Shown here: positions 1 through 6,638 of the stretch, piece after piece | Position numbering within the stretch: the first letter of the stretch is position 1 | How the letters are laid out: each line of letters starts with the position of its first letter | Origin: Bacteroidota bacterium | GTDB taxonomy: Bacteria; Bacteroidota; Bacteroidia; Chitinophagales; Chitinophagaceae | Assembly (NCBI GenBank): GCA_021824855.1 | Contig: JAKAJX010000203.1 | Location: 1-9,380, forward strand | Direction of reading: 5' to 3' | DNA length: 9,380 nt | The notes under the pieces: generated by a model | What the model was told of the DNA's origin: nothing | The model's database searches: none | What the model saw: only the letters and a program-made list of their open reading frames with translations | Program-made: the position numbers and the translations under genes

Positions 1-950
1 AATAAGGTAATGTATAATAAAAATCCATCGGCTTCTAAATTGCCGGCCGTATGCGATAAAACCAATTGACCGCCAAACCATAAAATGCCACATAAAACCA
101 ACACGCCTAAAAATTCGCTTAATGGCGATGCCAAATCTCTGCGTATTTGAATTTTATTTCTTACATAAAATAATTCTTCATTGGTTTGAATAAATTTTTT
201 TCTTAAATTTTTTTCGGCGTTAAAGGCTTTTATTACTCTTAACCCGCTTAGCGTTTCTTCTAAAACTGATAATAATTCTCCTAATTTAACAGCCGAAATA
301 TTCGATTGTTTTTTTAAACTTCTACTTATTCGTCCAATAATAAATCCGGTAATAGGAAGAAAAATAAAAAGGAATAACGACAATGCAGGACTTATCCAAA
401 TAAGTACAAATAATATTACCAATAAATTCAACGGATCTTTAATTAATCCTTCCAAAGTGCCAATTACCGAAGTTTCAATTTCGGCAATGTCGTTGGTCAT
501 TCTGCTCATCACATCGCCCTTGCGTTGATCGGTAAAATAGCCAATAGGCAATTGCAATAGTTTATTATAAATGTCGGTACGTAGTTTAGTAATAACGCCC
601 ATTTTAATTGGCGATAAAACATAGAACGATAAATAAAAAAACAGGTTTTTAAAAAAAACAGAGATGATGATAATGATGGAAATTAAGCCCAAAGCCAGTA
701 CTGGTCCTTGTTCTCCATGAGCACGAATAAATTGACCTAATGTGTAATTAATGTATTTTAATACATCAAACATGCTGGAAGGTTTAACCGTTTCAATTTT
801 TTCTTTTCTAAAAATAATATTCATAAATGCCGGTAATCCGGAGAAAGAAACCAGCGAAAACAAAATAGATAAAACGGAAAAAGTAAAGTATAAAACAATT
901 TTTGTTTTATAAAACTGTAGATATTTAAAAAGCCTTAGGTATTTTTTCAT
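1..950 (-). CDS. ABC exporter (MsbA-type), N-terminal membrane domain, partial
   Basis: The reading frame is open from an ATG at 950 to the left edge, giving 316 complete codons; the 3' part, which should hold the ATPase domain, lies outside the window. The protein begins MKKYLRLFKYLQFYK, with membrane segments at about residues 17-40, 84-110, 172-205 and 278-298. Typical type-I exporter landmarks are visible: LQLPIGYFTDQRKGDVMSR (about 132-150), followed by TNDIAEIE, which is the first coupling-helix region, and EETLSGLRVIKAFNAE (about 231-246), the usual sequence before the second intracellular loop. Families with this layout are homodimeric or heterodimeric inner-membrane exporters that move lipids such as lipid A, or drugs and peptides. 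The substrate cannot be told from this half. The gene is divergent from rbfA across an 83-base gap. The family call is firm; the MsbA role is an inference. Confidence 0.9.
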   Translation of the reverse strand, partial: MKKYLRLFKYLQFYKTKIVLYFTFSVLSILFSLVSFSGLPAFMNIIFRKEKIETVKPSSMFDVLKYINYTLGQFIRAHGEQGPVLALGLISIIIIISVFFKNLFFYLSFYVLSPIKMGVITKLRTDIYNKLLQLPIGYFTDQRKGDVMSRMTNDIAEIETSVIGTLEGLIKDPLNLLVILFVLIWISPALSLFLFIFLPITGFIIGRISRSLKKQSNISAVKLGELLSVLEETLSGLRVIKAFNAEKNLRKKFIQTNEELFYVRNKIQIRRDLASPLSEFLGVLVLCGILWFGGQLVLSHTAGNLEADGFLLYITL

Positions 951-1033
951 TATAAAGAATTGCAATTATACTAACAAATTATGTGCTGCTACCACATTAA
1001 CTGCTATTTTTACATTGAACAAAGGTAAAGGTT

Positions 1034-1402
1034 ATGCAAGAAGGAAAACGTCAAAAACAAGTTGCTGCCATTTTGTTGGAAGAAATGAATGATATTTTTA
1101 GGCGGTTAGGTTTAAATATGATGGATGGGGGAATGGTATCTATTTCATCAATAAAAGTAACACCCGATTTACTTGAAGCCCGCATTTATTTAAGTTTATT
1201 TAAGGTTGAAAATCCTAATTTAGTAATGCAAAAAATTGAAGAAAGGGCTTGGGAAATAAAAAAACATTTGGCAGATAAAGTAAAACATCAGCTAAGAAGA
1301 ATTCCGGTAATACAATATTTTCAGGATGATACTTTAGATCATGTTTTTAAAATGGAAGAACTGTTTAAACAAATAAAACCCCCAACCTCTCAAGAAGAAT
1401 AA
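1034..1402 (+). CDS. rbfA: 30S ribosome-binding factor A
   Basis: This 122-residue protein has the size and pattern of RbfA, a small KH-fold protein that binds the immature 30S subunit near the 16S rRNA 5' end and helps late maturation and cold adaptation. It opens with a basic helix (GKRQKQVAAILLEEMNDIFRR), then a strand and helix around VTPDLLEARIYLSLF (43-56). It ends with IPVIQYFQDDTLDHVFKMEELF (90-111), which matches the family's closing pattern of a strand, F-x-D-D-T/S-L-D and a helix ending in I/L-E-x-L. The ATG at 1034 is kept because the basic first helix follows directly. The A/G-rich stretch before it (AAAGGTAAAGG) is not clearly a Shine-Dalgarno site. The next gene, on the same strand, begins 45 bases after the stop, so the two are probably cotranscribed. 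From memory, rbfA followed by an FtsX-type permease recurs in Bacteroidota. Confidence 0.93.
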   Translation: MQEGKRQKQVAAILLEEMNDIFRRLGLNMMDGGMVSISSIKVTPDLLEARIYLSLFKVENPNLVMQKIEERAWEIKKHLADKVKHQLRRIPVIQYFQDDTLDHVFKMEELFKQIKPPTSQEE

Positions 1403-1422
1403 ATATTTTTAATTATTAATAC

Positions 1423-1443
1423 GCCCTTTTTTGAGGGATGGGC
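1423..1443 (+). promoter_or_regulatory. Small alternative hairpins in the leader of the LolC/E-type gene
   Basis: In the 45-base gap before the permease, two mutually exclusive short stems can be drawn. GCCC (1423-1426) can pair with GGGC (1440-1443), or CCCT (1424-1427) with AGGG (1434-1437) around a T-rich loop. The structure ends four bases before the ATG at 1448, so it could affect translation or reduce read-through from rbfA. It is one of the few G/C-rich spots in this gap. Stems of four pairs are weak, and no function is shown. Confidence 0.25.
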
Positions 1444-1447
1444 TACT

Positions 1448-2665
1448 ATGAACTTATTATTTGCATGGCGATATTTTAAATCTAAAAAAAGCACTACTGC
1501 CATTAATATTATTGCATGGATTAGCGTATTGGCAATTGCAGTAGGTACTGCATCGCTTATTATTGTATTAAGTGTATTTAATGGTTTTGAGAGTTTAGTA
1601 AAAAATTTATATGCCGATTTTTATGCCGATATAAAAATTAGTGCAATAAGCGGAAAAACTATTGAGTTATTGCCCAAAAATATATCCGATTTACAAAATA
1701 TACACGGCGTAAGTGCATTAAGTTTAATAGCCGAAGAAAAAGCGTTTTTGGTAAATGGAGAAAATCATACTACTGTATTTCTAAAAGGGGTTGATGCCAA
1801 TTATACCCATACCAATAAAATTACGCAGCATATTATTCGCGGCAAATTTGAACTTGGTACGGCAGCTTCGCCACAAATTGTGGTAGGATCGGGCATTGAA
1901 AATGCCGCAGGATTGGATGTTGAAAAAAGCATTTATCCGGTTACTTTATATCTTCCCAATAAAAATGCAAAAACATTTACAAATTCCGATGCACTTAATG
2001 CGTATAATGTAATAGCATCGGGCACATTTATGGTGCAACAAGATTTCGATGATAAATATGTTTTCAGTAATCTGGCTTTTTTAAAATATATGCTCGATAT
2101 GGGAGCAAATGAATATTCTTCAGTTGAAATAAAAATTGATAAAAATTTTGATGCAGATAATGTAAAAAAATCTATTCAACACTTTCTGGGAAATAATTAT
2201 TTGGTGCAAACACGCTACGAGCAAAATCAGAGTTTATTTACAGTAATGACCATTGAGCGATGGGTCATTTATGCTATTCTTTCTATTATATTAATTATTG
2301 CAGCATTTAATATGATTGGTGCTTTAACAATGCTGGTATTAGAAAAACAAAAAGATATTGCAGTGTTAAAAGCCATAGGATTAAATGAAACAAGAATTCA
2401 AAAAATATTTTTAAGTGAAGGACTTGTTTTAGCCGGAATTGGTGCAATTAGTGGTATGTTGATAGCTACAATTATTTGTTTATTGCAATTAAAATTTAAG
2501 CTGATAAAACTTGCTGGAGGAACTTTTTTAATTGATTATTATCCTGTGCAATTAAATTATACCGATTATATTTTAGTAAGTATTACGGTTATTGTAATTG
2601 CATTAATTGCAGCATGGATTCCATCGAGAAAAGCAAGCTTACAAGAATTTTCATTGAAATCGTAA
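1448..2665 (+). CDS. LolC/LolE-type ABC permease (FtsX superfamily)
   Basis: This 405-residue inner-membrane protein has the MacB/LolE layout: one membrane segment near the N-terminus (about 20-43, following AWRYFKSKKSTTAINIIAWISV), a large periplasmic domain of roughly 220 residues, and three C-terminal segments at about 273-297, 326-347 and 372-391. The motif EKQKDIAVLKAIGLNETRIQKIF (299-321) is the cytoplasmic coupling region that contacts the ATPase in this superfamily, and the ending IPSRKAS is also typical. In the Lol system such permeases work with the LolD ATPase to release lipoproteins from the inner membrane towards the outer membrane. Length and layout fit LolC/E better than the shorter FtsX. 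No LolD ATPase or second permease lies in the window, so the ATPase must be encoded elsewhere and the permease may act as a homodimer. It probably forms an operon with rbfA. It ends 60 bases from the convergent transketolase gene, and I see no strong terminator between them. Confidence 0.85.
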   Translation: MNLLFAWRYFKSKKSTTAINIIAWISVLAIAVGTASLIIVLSVFNGFESLVKNLYADFYADIKISAISGKTIELLPKNISDLQNIHGVSALSLIAEEKAFLVNGENHTTVFLKGVDANYTHTNKITQHIIRGKFELGTAASPQIVVGSGIENAAGLDVEKSIYPVTLYLPNKNAKTFTNSDALNAYNVIASGTFMVQQDFDDKYVFSNLAFLKYMLDMGANEYSSVEIKIDKNFDADNVKKSIQHFLGNNYLVQTRYEQNQSLFTVMTIERWVIYAILSIILIIAAFNMIGALTMLVLEKQKDIAVLKAIGLNETRIQKIFLSEGLVLAGIGAISGMLIATIICLLQLKFKLIKLAGGTFLIDYYPVQLNYTDYILVSITVIVIALIAAWIPSRKASLQEFSLKS

Positions 2666-2725
2666 ATGCAAAACTACTCGCTACACAAAAGGTTTCAAGC
2701 AGCGTTGCTATGTTTTATTTCATGC

Positions 2726-3568
2726 TTAATAATCGCCTAATGTTTCGGGTAATTGAGCCAATGCTTTTTTAAGTTGTTCGTCGTTAGGAGCAATGCCGTG
2801 CCATTCGTGGCTTCCTTCCATAAAATCTACTCCTTTGCCCATTTCGGTTTTCATTAAAATGCAAATAGGTTTACCTTTTCTGGTTAATGTTTTTGCTTTA
2901 TCTAATCCTGCAATTAATTCATCTATATCATTTCCATTCATTTCAATTACCGTCCAATTAAATGCTTCGAATTTTGCTTTTAAATTAGCTAATCCCATTA
3001 CATGATTAGTTGGTCCATCAATTTGCTGACCATTCCAATCAATTGTAGCAATTAAATTATCAACTGTATGATGAGCAGCAAACATTATTGCTTCCCAATT
3101 TTGACCTTCATCTAATTCTCCATCGCCACATAATGAAAATACCAAATGGTTATCTCCATTTAATTTTTTGGCTAATGCTGCGCCAATGGCCACACTTAAT
3201 CCTTGGCCTAACGAGCCACTTGCCATTCTTATTCCGGGTAAATGTTCGTGTGTGGTAGGATGACCTTGTAAACGAGAATTTAATTTTCTGAAAGTTGCTA
3301 ATTCTTTTATATCAAAATATCCGGCTCTGGCTAAAACAGAATAAAATAAAGGAGAGATATGGCCATTAGAAAGAAAGAAAATATCTTCATTCAAACCATC
3401 CATTGTAAAGTTGGTAGAGTGGTGCATGGTATGAAAATATAGGGCAGTTAAAAAATCTGTACAACCTAATGATCCGCCCGGATGACCACTTTGAACAGCA
3501 TGTACCATTCTTAAAATATCTCTTCTAACCTGCGAAGCAATATTTTTTAATTCGTTATTAGTTAGCAT
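2726..3568 (-). CDS. Transketolase, N-terminal (thiamine diphosphate-binding) subunit
   Basis: This 280-residue protein corresponds to the first domain of transketolase, which moves two-carbon ketol units between sugar phosphates in the non-oxidative pentose phosphate pathway. Conserved landmarks run in order: SGHPGGSLG (27-35, cofactor-site histidine), FLSNGHISP (65-73), GHP (102-104), MASGSLGQGLSVAIG (115-129) and the thiamine diphosphate/metal motif CGDGELDEGQNWEA (147-160), closing with IDWNGQQIDG (176-185). MGKGVDFMEGSHEWHG (243-258) is the usual end of this domain. At 280 residues ending in a stop, it is the standard size for a split-subunit N-terminal half, not a broken full-length gene (about 660 residues). 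The C-terminal partner, with the pyrimidine-binding and regulatory domains, is normally encoded next door. Here the gene downstream on this strand would lie below 2726, where a convergent permease sits instead. The ATG at 3568 gives the expected N-terminus. A weak -7-like element, TATTTTCG, reads leftward at 3593-3586. Confidence 0.92.
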   Translation of the reverse strand: MLTNNELKNIASQVRRDILRMVHAVQSGHPGGSLGCTDFLTALYFHTMHHSTNFTMDGLNEDIFFLSNGHISPLFYSVLARAGYFDIKELATFRKLNSRLQGHPTTHEHLPGIRMASGSLGQGLSVAIGAALAKKLNGDNHLVFSLCGDGELDEGQNWEAIMFAAHHTVDNLIATIDWNGQQIDGPTNHVMGLANLKAKFEAFNWTVIEMNGNDIDELIAGLDKAKTLTRKGKPICILMKTEMGKGVDFMEGSHEWHGIAPNDEQLKKALAQLPETLGDY

Positions 3569-3661
3569 ATTTTTTTTTCAGACAGCGAAAATAAGTATAA
3601 AAGCATCTTTTTGCTAAAACCAATCTATTATTGTTTAGAAAAAATTAAATTTTAATTATAA

Positions 3662-3693
3662 TAAATTTGTTTATTAAAACCTTATTATCTTGC
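3662..3693 (+). promoter_or_regulatory. Candidate Bacteroidota-type promoter(s) for the WecA-like gene
   Basis: TAAATTTG at 3662-3669 fits the Bacteroidota -7 consensus TAnnTTTG exactly but lacks a well-spaced -33 TTTG. A second candidate is TATCTTGC at 3686-3693, with TTTG at 3666-3669 as a -33 element; the 16-base spacer is a little short against the usual 19-21. Either would give a leader of roughly 50-80 bases before the ATG at 3751. The assignment rests on motif match only, in an A+T-rich gap where chance matches are common. Confidence 0.35.
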
Positions 3694-3705
3694 ATCCTCC
3701 ATCCC

Positions 3706-3735
3706 GTTTGAAAAATCAAGAACCCCTGTTTGAAA
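3706..3735 (+). repeat. Short direct repeat GTTTGAAA, 22-base period, in the leader of the WecA-like gene
   Basis: GTTTGAAA occurs at 3706-3713 and again at 3728-3735. Each copy is preceded by a run of C (CCC before the first, CCCCT before the second), so the similarity extends to about 11 bases. The start-to-start distance of 22 bases is about two helical turns, which would place both copies on the same DNA face. They lie downstream of the candidate promoter and just before the ATG at 3751. This could be an operator or RNA-level element, or chance. Confidence 0.3.
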
Positions 3736-3750
3736 TTTAAATTTTTATTA

Positions 3751-4899
3751 ATGGAACAAATAATCATAAGTGGGATTCTTGCTTTTGTATTAACCTTTTA
3801 CGCAATACCTATCATTATTATGGTAGCTAATGCAAATGGAATATACGATCATCCCGATTATGAAAGAAAATTACATAGCCATCCCATACCTTCTATTGGG
3901 GGGTTGGCCATTTTTGGCGGATTTATGGTTGCAGTATTGGTTATGGCCAATATAAATGCTGTAGTTGGTTCGTTTCAATATATTATGGCCACATTTGTTA
4001 TCATATTTTTTGTTGGAGTAAAAGATGATGTTTTAATGATTACTCCTATGAAAAAATTAATGGGCCAATTAATTGTTGCCGCTATTTTAATGTTTAAAGC
4101 CAATTTATTAATTACTAATATGCATGGCTTTTTATCTATTACAACAATAGATCCTGCTTTTAGCTATTTTTTATCTTTAATTACCCTAATTGTTGTAATG
4201 AATGCTTTTAATTTAATTGATGGAATTGATGGTTTGGCTGCTACCATTAGTATTATTTCTGTTTCATTTCTTTCAGCATTTTTTATAATGAATGGCGATT
4301 TATTTTTTGCATTGATGGGTTTTACATTTGTTGCCAGTTTAATTGCATTTTTAATTTATAATTTTGCACCGGCCCGAATTTTTATGGGAGATGGAGGATC
4401 TATGTTAAGCGGATTGGTAAATGCTATTTTAGTAATTAGGTTTATTGAAACCGCAGAAAACTCGCATATTTTACCTGTTTTAGCTTCGCCCGCAATGGGG
4501 TTTGGTATATTGGCTATTCCGTTATTAGATACTTTGCGTGTTTTTGGAATAAGAATTTTGCATGGCCGATCTCCTTTCTCACCCGATAATAACCATCTGC
4601 ACCATGTTTTATTGGATAAAGGATTTTCTCATGCGGCTGTTACTTTAATGATGGGTGCAGTATCTATTTGTACAACCGTAGTTACTTATTTTTTATTGCC
4701 TATTGGTACAACTAAAGTTATATTATTACTTATTGTATCTTTTTTTACATCTGTATATTTTATTTTTCATGCCAAGCCACGCATAGCTAAATTAACGGTT
4801 GTAAAAGGAGAAAAATTAATGGAAGATGCTAATTTAAAAAAGGTAAGAAATTTTGTAAGCTTCCTGAACGATAAAGGTAAAATTGCCGATAAAGACTAA
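3751..4899 (+). CDS. WecA/TagO-type polyprenyl-phosphate sugar-1-phosphate transferase
   Basis: This multi-membrane-span protein (382 residues from the ATG at 3751) belongs to glycosyltransferase family 4 with MraY, WecA and TagO. Visible landmarks are KLHSHPIPSIGGLAIFGGF (40-58), the acidic pair in FFVGVKDDVLMITPMKKLMGQ (86-106), NAFNLIDGIDGLA (151-163), ARIFMGDGGS (208-217, with the catalytic-region aspartate) and the sugar-nucleotide loop GRSPFSPDNNHLHHVLLDKG (272-291). The HLHH motif is typical of the WecA/TagO branch rather than MraY. Family members transfer a GlcNAc- or related sugar-phosphate from a UDP-sugar to undecaprenyl phosphate, starting O-antigen, capsule or other surface glycan synthesis; the exact sugar is unknown. 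An in-frame TTG at 3730 could add seven residues, but the ATG puts the first membrane helix at the N-terminus as expected. The cytoplasmic tail after about residue 342 is charged. No other glycan genes adjoin it. The gene precedes frr by 98 bases. Confidence 0.9.
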   Translation: MEQIIISGILAFVLTFYAIPIIIMVANANGIYDHPDYERKLHSHPIPSIGGLAIFGGFMVAVLVMANINAVVGSFQYIMATFVIIFFVGVKDDVLMITPMKKLMGQLIVAAILMFKANLLITNMHGFLSITTIDPAFSYFLSLITLIVVMNAFNLIDGIDGLAATISIISVSFLSAFFIMNGDLFFALMGFTFVASLIAFLIYNFAPARIFMGDGGSMLSGLVNAILVIRFIETAENSHILPVLASPAMGFGILAIPLLDTLRVFGIRILHGRSPFSPDNNHLHHVLLDKGFSHAAVTLMMGAVSICTTVVTYFLLPIGTTKVILLLIVSFFTSVYFIFHAKPRIAKLTVVKGEKLMEDANLKKVRNFVSFLNDKGKIADKD

Positions 4900-4971
4900 C
4901 TTCAAATGTATCTTATTTTTATTTTCCTTTCGTGTAACTGTATTTTCACTATATATTTTGTAATGATTTAT

Positions 4972-4979
4972 TAGATTTG
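4972..4979 (+). promoter_or_regulatory. Candidate -7 promoter element for frr
   Basis: TAGATTTG matches the Bacteroidota -7 consensus TAnnTTTG exactly and ends 18 bases before the frr ATG, so the leader would be short. The expected -33 zone (about 4943-4950) has only a T-rich TTTTCAC rather than a clean TTTG. If real, it rules out the in-frame TTG at 4977 as the frr start, because that codon lies inside the element. Confidence 0.4.
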
Positions 4980-4997
4980 CTTTTAAAAGATATTATT

Positions 4998-5561
4998 ATG
5001 TCTGATGAATTAGATCTCATTTTTATGGATACTGATGATGCTATGAAAAAAGCAATTAGTCATTTAGAAGTAGAACTTACAAAAATACGAGCCGGCAAAG
5101 CCAACCCAACTATGTTAGATGGCATTCATGTTGACTATTACGGAGCTCCTACACTTATTAATCAGGTTGCTAATATTAGTGTATTAGATGCAAGAACTTT
5201 AAGTATTCAACCTTGGGAAAAAAATATGCTTAGCCATATTGAAAAAGCAATTATGCAAGCAAATATTGGTATTACTCCTCAAAACGATGGTAACCAAATT
5301 CGATTATTTCTTCCACCATTAACCGAAGAAAGAAGAAGAGAATTATTTAAAAAAGCGAGTGGCGAAGGCGAACATGCAAAAGTAGCCATACGCAGTATTC
5401 GGCGAGATGCTATTGAGCATATTAAGAAATTGCAAAAAGATGGATTAAGTGAAGATGCAGCAAAAGATGCCGAGAAATCTATTCAGGAAGTTACTGATAA
5501 ATTTATTGTATTAGTAGATAAGCATTTAACTGCTAAAGAAAAAGAAATGATGAGTGTTTAA
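4998..5561 (+). CDS. frr: Ribosome recycling factor
   Basis: This 187-residue protein has the length and sequence of RRF, the tRNA-shaped cytoplasmic factor that splits the post-termination 70S ribosome with EF-G. Conserved stretches include LTKIRAGKANPTMLDGIHVDYYG (27-49), RTLSIQPWEK (66-75), IEKAIMQANIGITPQNDGNQIRLFLPPLTEERRREL (81-116) and AKVAIRSIRRDA (127-138). The last contains R132, which aligns without gaps to the E. coli RRF arginine at the same number. The ATG at 4998 gives the normal length. An in-frame TTG at 4977 would add seven residues with no family support and overlaps a promoter-like element. In many bacteria frr follows pyrH; here the upstream gene is a WecA-like transferase, so frr looks to be transcribed from its own promoter and ends at a strong hairpin terminator. 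Confidence 0.96.
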   Translation: MSDELDLIFMDTDDAMKKAISHLEVELTKIRAGKANPTMLDGIHVDYYGAPTLINQVANISVLDARTLSIQPWEKNMLSHIEKAIMQANIGITPQNDGNQIRLFLPPLTEERRRELFKKASGEGEHAKVAIRSIRRDAIEHIKKLQKDGLSEDAAKDAEKSIQEVTDKFIVLVDKHLTAKEKEMMSV

Positions 5562-5586
5562 CTATTCAATAAGTTATTGATGTTTT

Positions 5587-6510
5587 TCAATCCCTTCTCA
5601 CAACCCCCGCTTTTTTTGAGAAGGGATTTTTATTGTAATTAGTAATGTACACACCTAATAAAATAATGCCCAAACTAAAAAGTTGCATAAATGTAATTTC
5701 TTCTCCTAAAACGATTCCCCAAAAAACAGCAACAAATGGAATTCCGTAGGTAACCATGGATGAAAATAATGCTCCTGCTCTTTTAATGAGCATATAAAAA
5801 AGAATGGAAGCTACTGCCGTACCCATTATTCCTAATACTGAACTTGCTGAGATGGAAACTATATTTGCCGTATTGAATGGCAGAGCAAAAAAACCGGTAA
5901 ACCATAGAATAATAATACATGGAATAATTAAAAAAACAAATGCCAAGGTTGCAATATTAAGCGAGCTAATTCCTTTCATGTGTTTTCCAACCATATTTAC
6001 ATTTACGCCATAAAAAATAGTAGCAATTAAAATAAGAGAAGCGTATTCGGTGTTTTTTAAATCAATCTTTCCATTTCCTCCAAACAAAATTAATAACCCA
6101 ATAAATCCAACAACAATGCCTATTATTTTTTTTAATTCCGCTTTCATTTCATAAAATAAAATACCAATAATAAAAGCAAATAAAGTGGTAAGTGCATTTA
6201 ATATGCCTGCTAATGCACTATCAATTTTAGTTTCGGCTAAACAAAATAAAAATGCAGGAAAAAAACTTCCCAATAATCCCGATAGAATGATTAATCCTAA
6301 TTTTTGTTTTGGAATTTCTTTTAATGCTTTATATGTAAATGGAATTAAAACTATTCCTGCGCTTAAAATTCTTATAGTTGCTACTTCATAAGCTGAGAGA
6401 CTTTTGAGCCCTTCTTTCATAAGAACAAAGGAACTTCCCCATATAAATGATAATGCTGCAAATAGTAACCAGTTAATTAATTTGGTTTTCAATACAAAAA
6501 GTTTTGGCAA
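5587..6510 (-). CDS. EamA/DMT-family inner-membrane transporter
   Basis: This 307-residue, very hydrophobic protein has the ten-helix, two-repeat layout of the EamA (drug/metabolite transporter) family. The first helix, LLFAALSFIWGSSFVLMKEGL (15-35), carries the W-G-S-S-F pattern common at the start of repeat one. RILSAGIVLIPF (47-58) and PAFLFCLAETKIDSALAGILNALTTLFAFIIGILFYE (85-121) match the middle of repeat one. Repeat two begins near 157, and GALFSSMVTYGIPFVAVFWGIVLGEE (246-271) is its typical end. Family members export metabolites, amino acids or drugs; the substrate cannot be predicted. No in-frame ATG precedes the first helix: a TAA lies just upstream and the first ATG is codon 31, inside the helix. 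The start must therefore be TTG at 6510 or TTG at 6492. The C-terminal residues 295-307 (NPFSKKAGVVRRD) are encoded by the terminator hairpin of convergent frr. Confidence 0.88.
   Translation of the reverse strand: MPKLFVLKTKLINWLLFAALSFIWGSSFVLMKEGLKSLSAYEVATIRILSAGIVLIPFTYKALKEIPKQKLGLIILSGLLGSFFPAFLFCLAETKIDSALAGILNALTTLFAFIIGILFYEMKAELKKIIGIVVGFIGLLILFGGNGKIDLKNTEYASLILIATIFYGVNVNMVGKHMKGISSLNIATLAFVFLIIPCIIILWFTGFFALPFNTANIVSISASSVLGIMGTAVASILFYMLIKRAGALFSSMVTYGIPFVAVFWGIVLGEEITFMQLFSLGIILLGVYITNYNKNPFSKKAGVVRRD
5589..5632 (+). terminator. Strong intrinsic terminator for frr, embedded in the convergent gene
   Basis: A perfect 12-base-pair stem is visible: AATCCCTTCTCA (5589-5600) pairs with TGAGAAGGGATT (5617-5628) around a 16-base loop, followed by a T-rich tract (TTTTATTG from 5627). 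This is a textbook plus-strand intrinsic terminator 27 bases after the frr stop. The whole hairpin lies in the last 13 codons and stop of the minus-strand EamA gene. On the minus strand no comparable T-tract follows, so it looks directional and serves frr. Confidence 0.85.
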
Positions 6511-6638
6511 ATATTATTTTTTTCAATAGCAATATGAGATAAATTATTTAAACCTTCAGTAATAATTATAGAACTGCCAATAATATTTTAGTATTTCAAT
6601 AAAAGCTGTTATCTTAACTATTCATCAAATTACCAAAT

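Noticed and set aside
951..1033. Promoter-like matches in the divergent gap between the ABC exporter and rbfA (TACATTGA, and ATAATTGC on the other strand)
   Set aside because: Each departs from TAnnTTTG and lacks a suitably spaced -33 element; promoters must exist here but I cannot place them.
2655..2712. Possible terminator between the convergent permease and transketolase genes (TTGAAA/TTTCAA with a long loop; AGCA/TGCT)
   Set aside because: Loops are too long or stems only four to six pairs, without a proper T-tract; I cannot support a terminator there.
2793..3005. Plus-strand open frame opposite the transketolase gene
   Set aside because: It is a shadow of the conserved coding strand, with no recognisable domain or promoter of its own.
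5566..5580. Near-perfect palindrome TCAATAA-G-TTATTGA just after the frr stop
   Set aside because: It is made almost wholly of A/T with a one-base centre, cannot form a real hairpin loop, and is readily expected by chance here; the strong terminator follows immediately.
5804..6391. Two short plus-strand open frames opposite the EamA gene
   Set aside because: Both mirror conserved transmembrane codons of the EamA protein and have no independent support.
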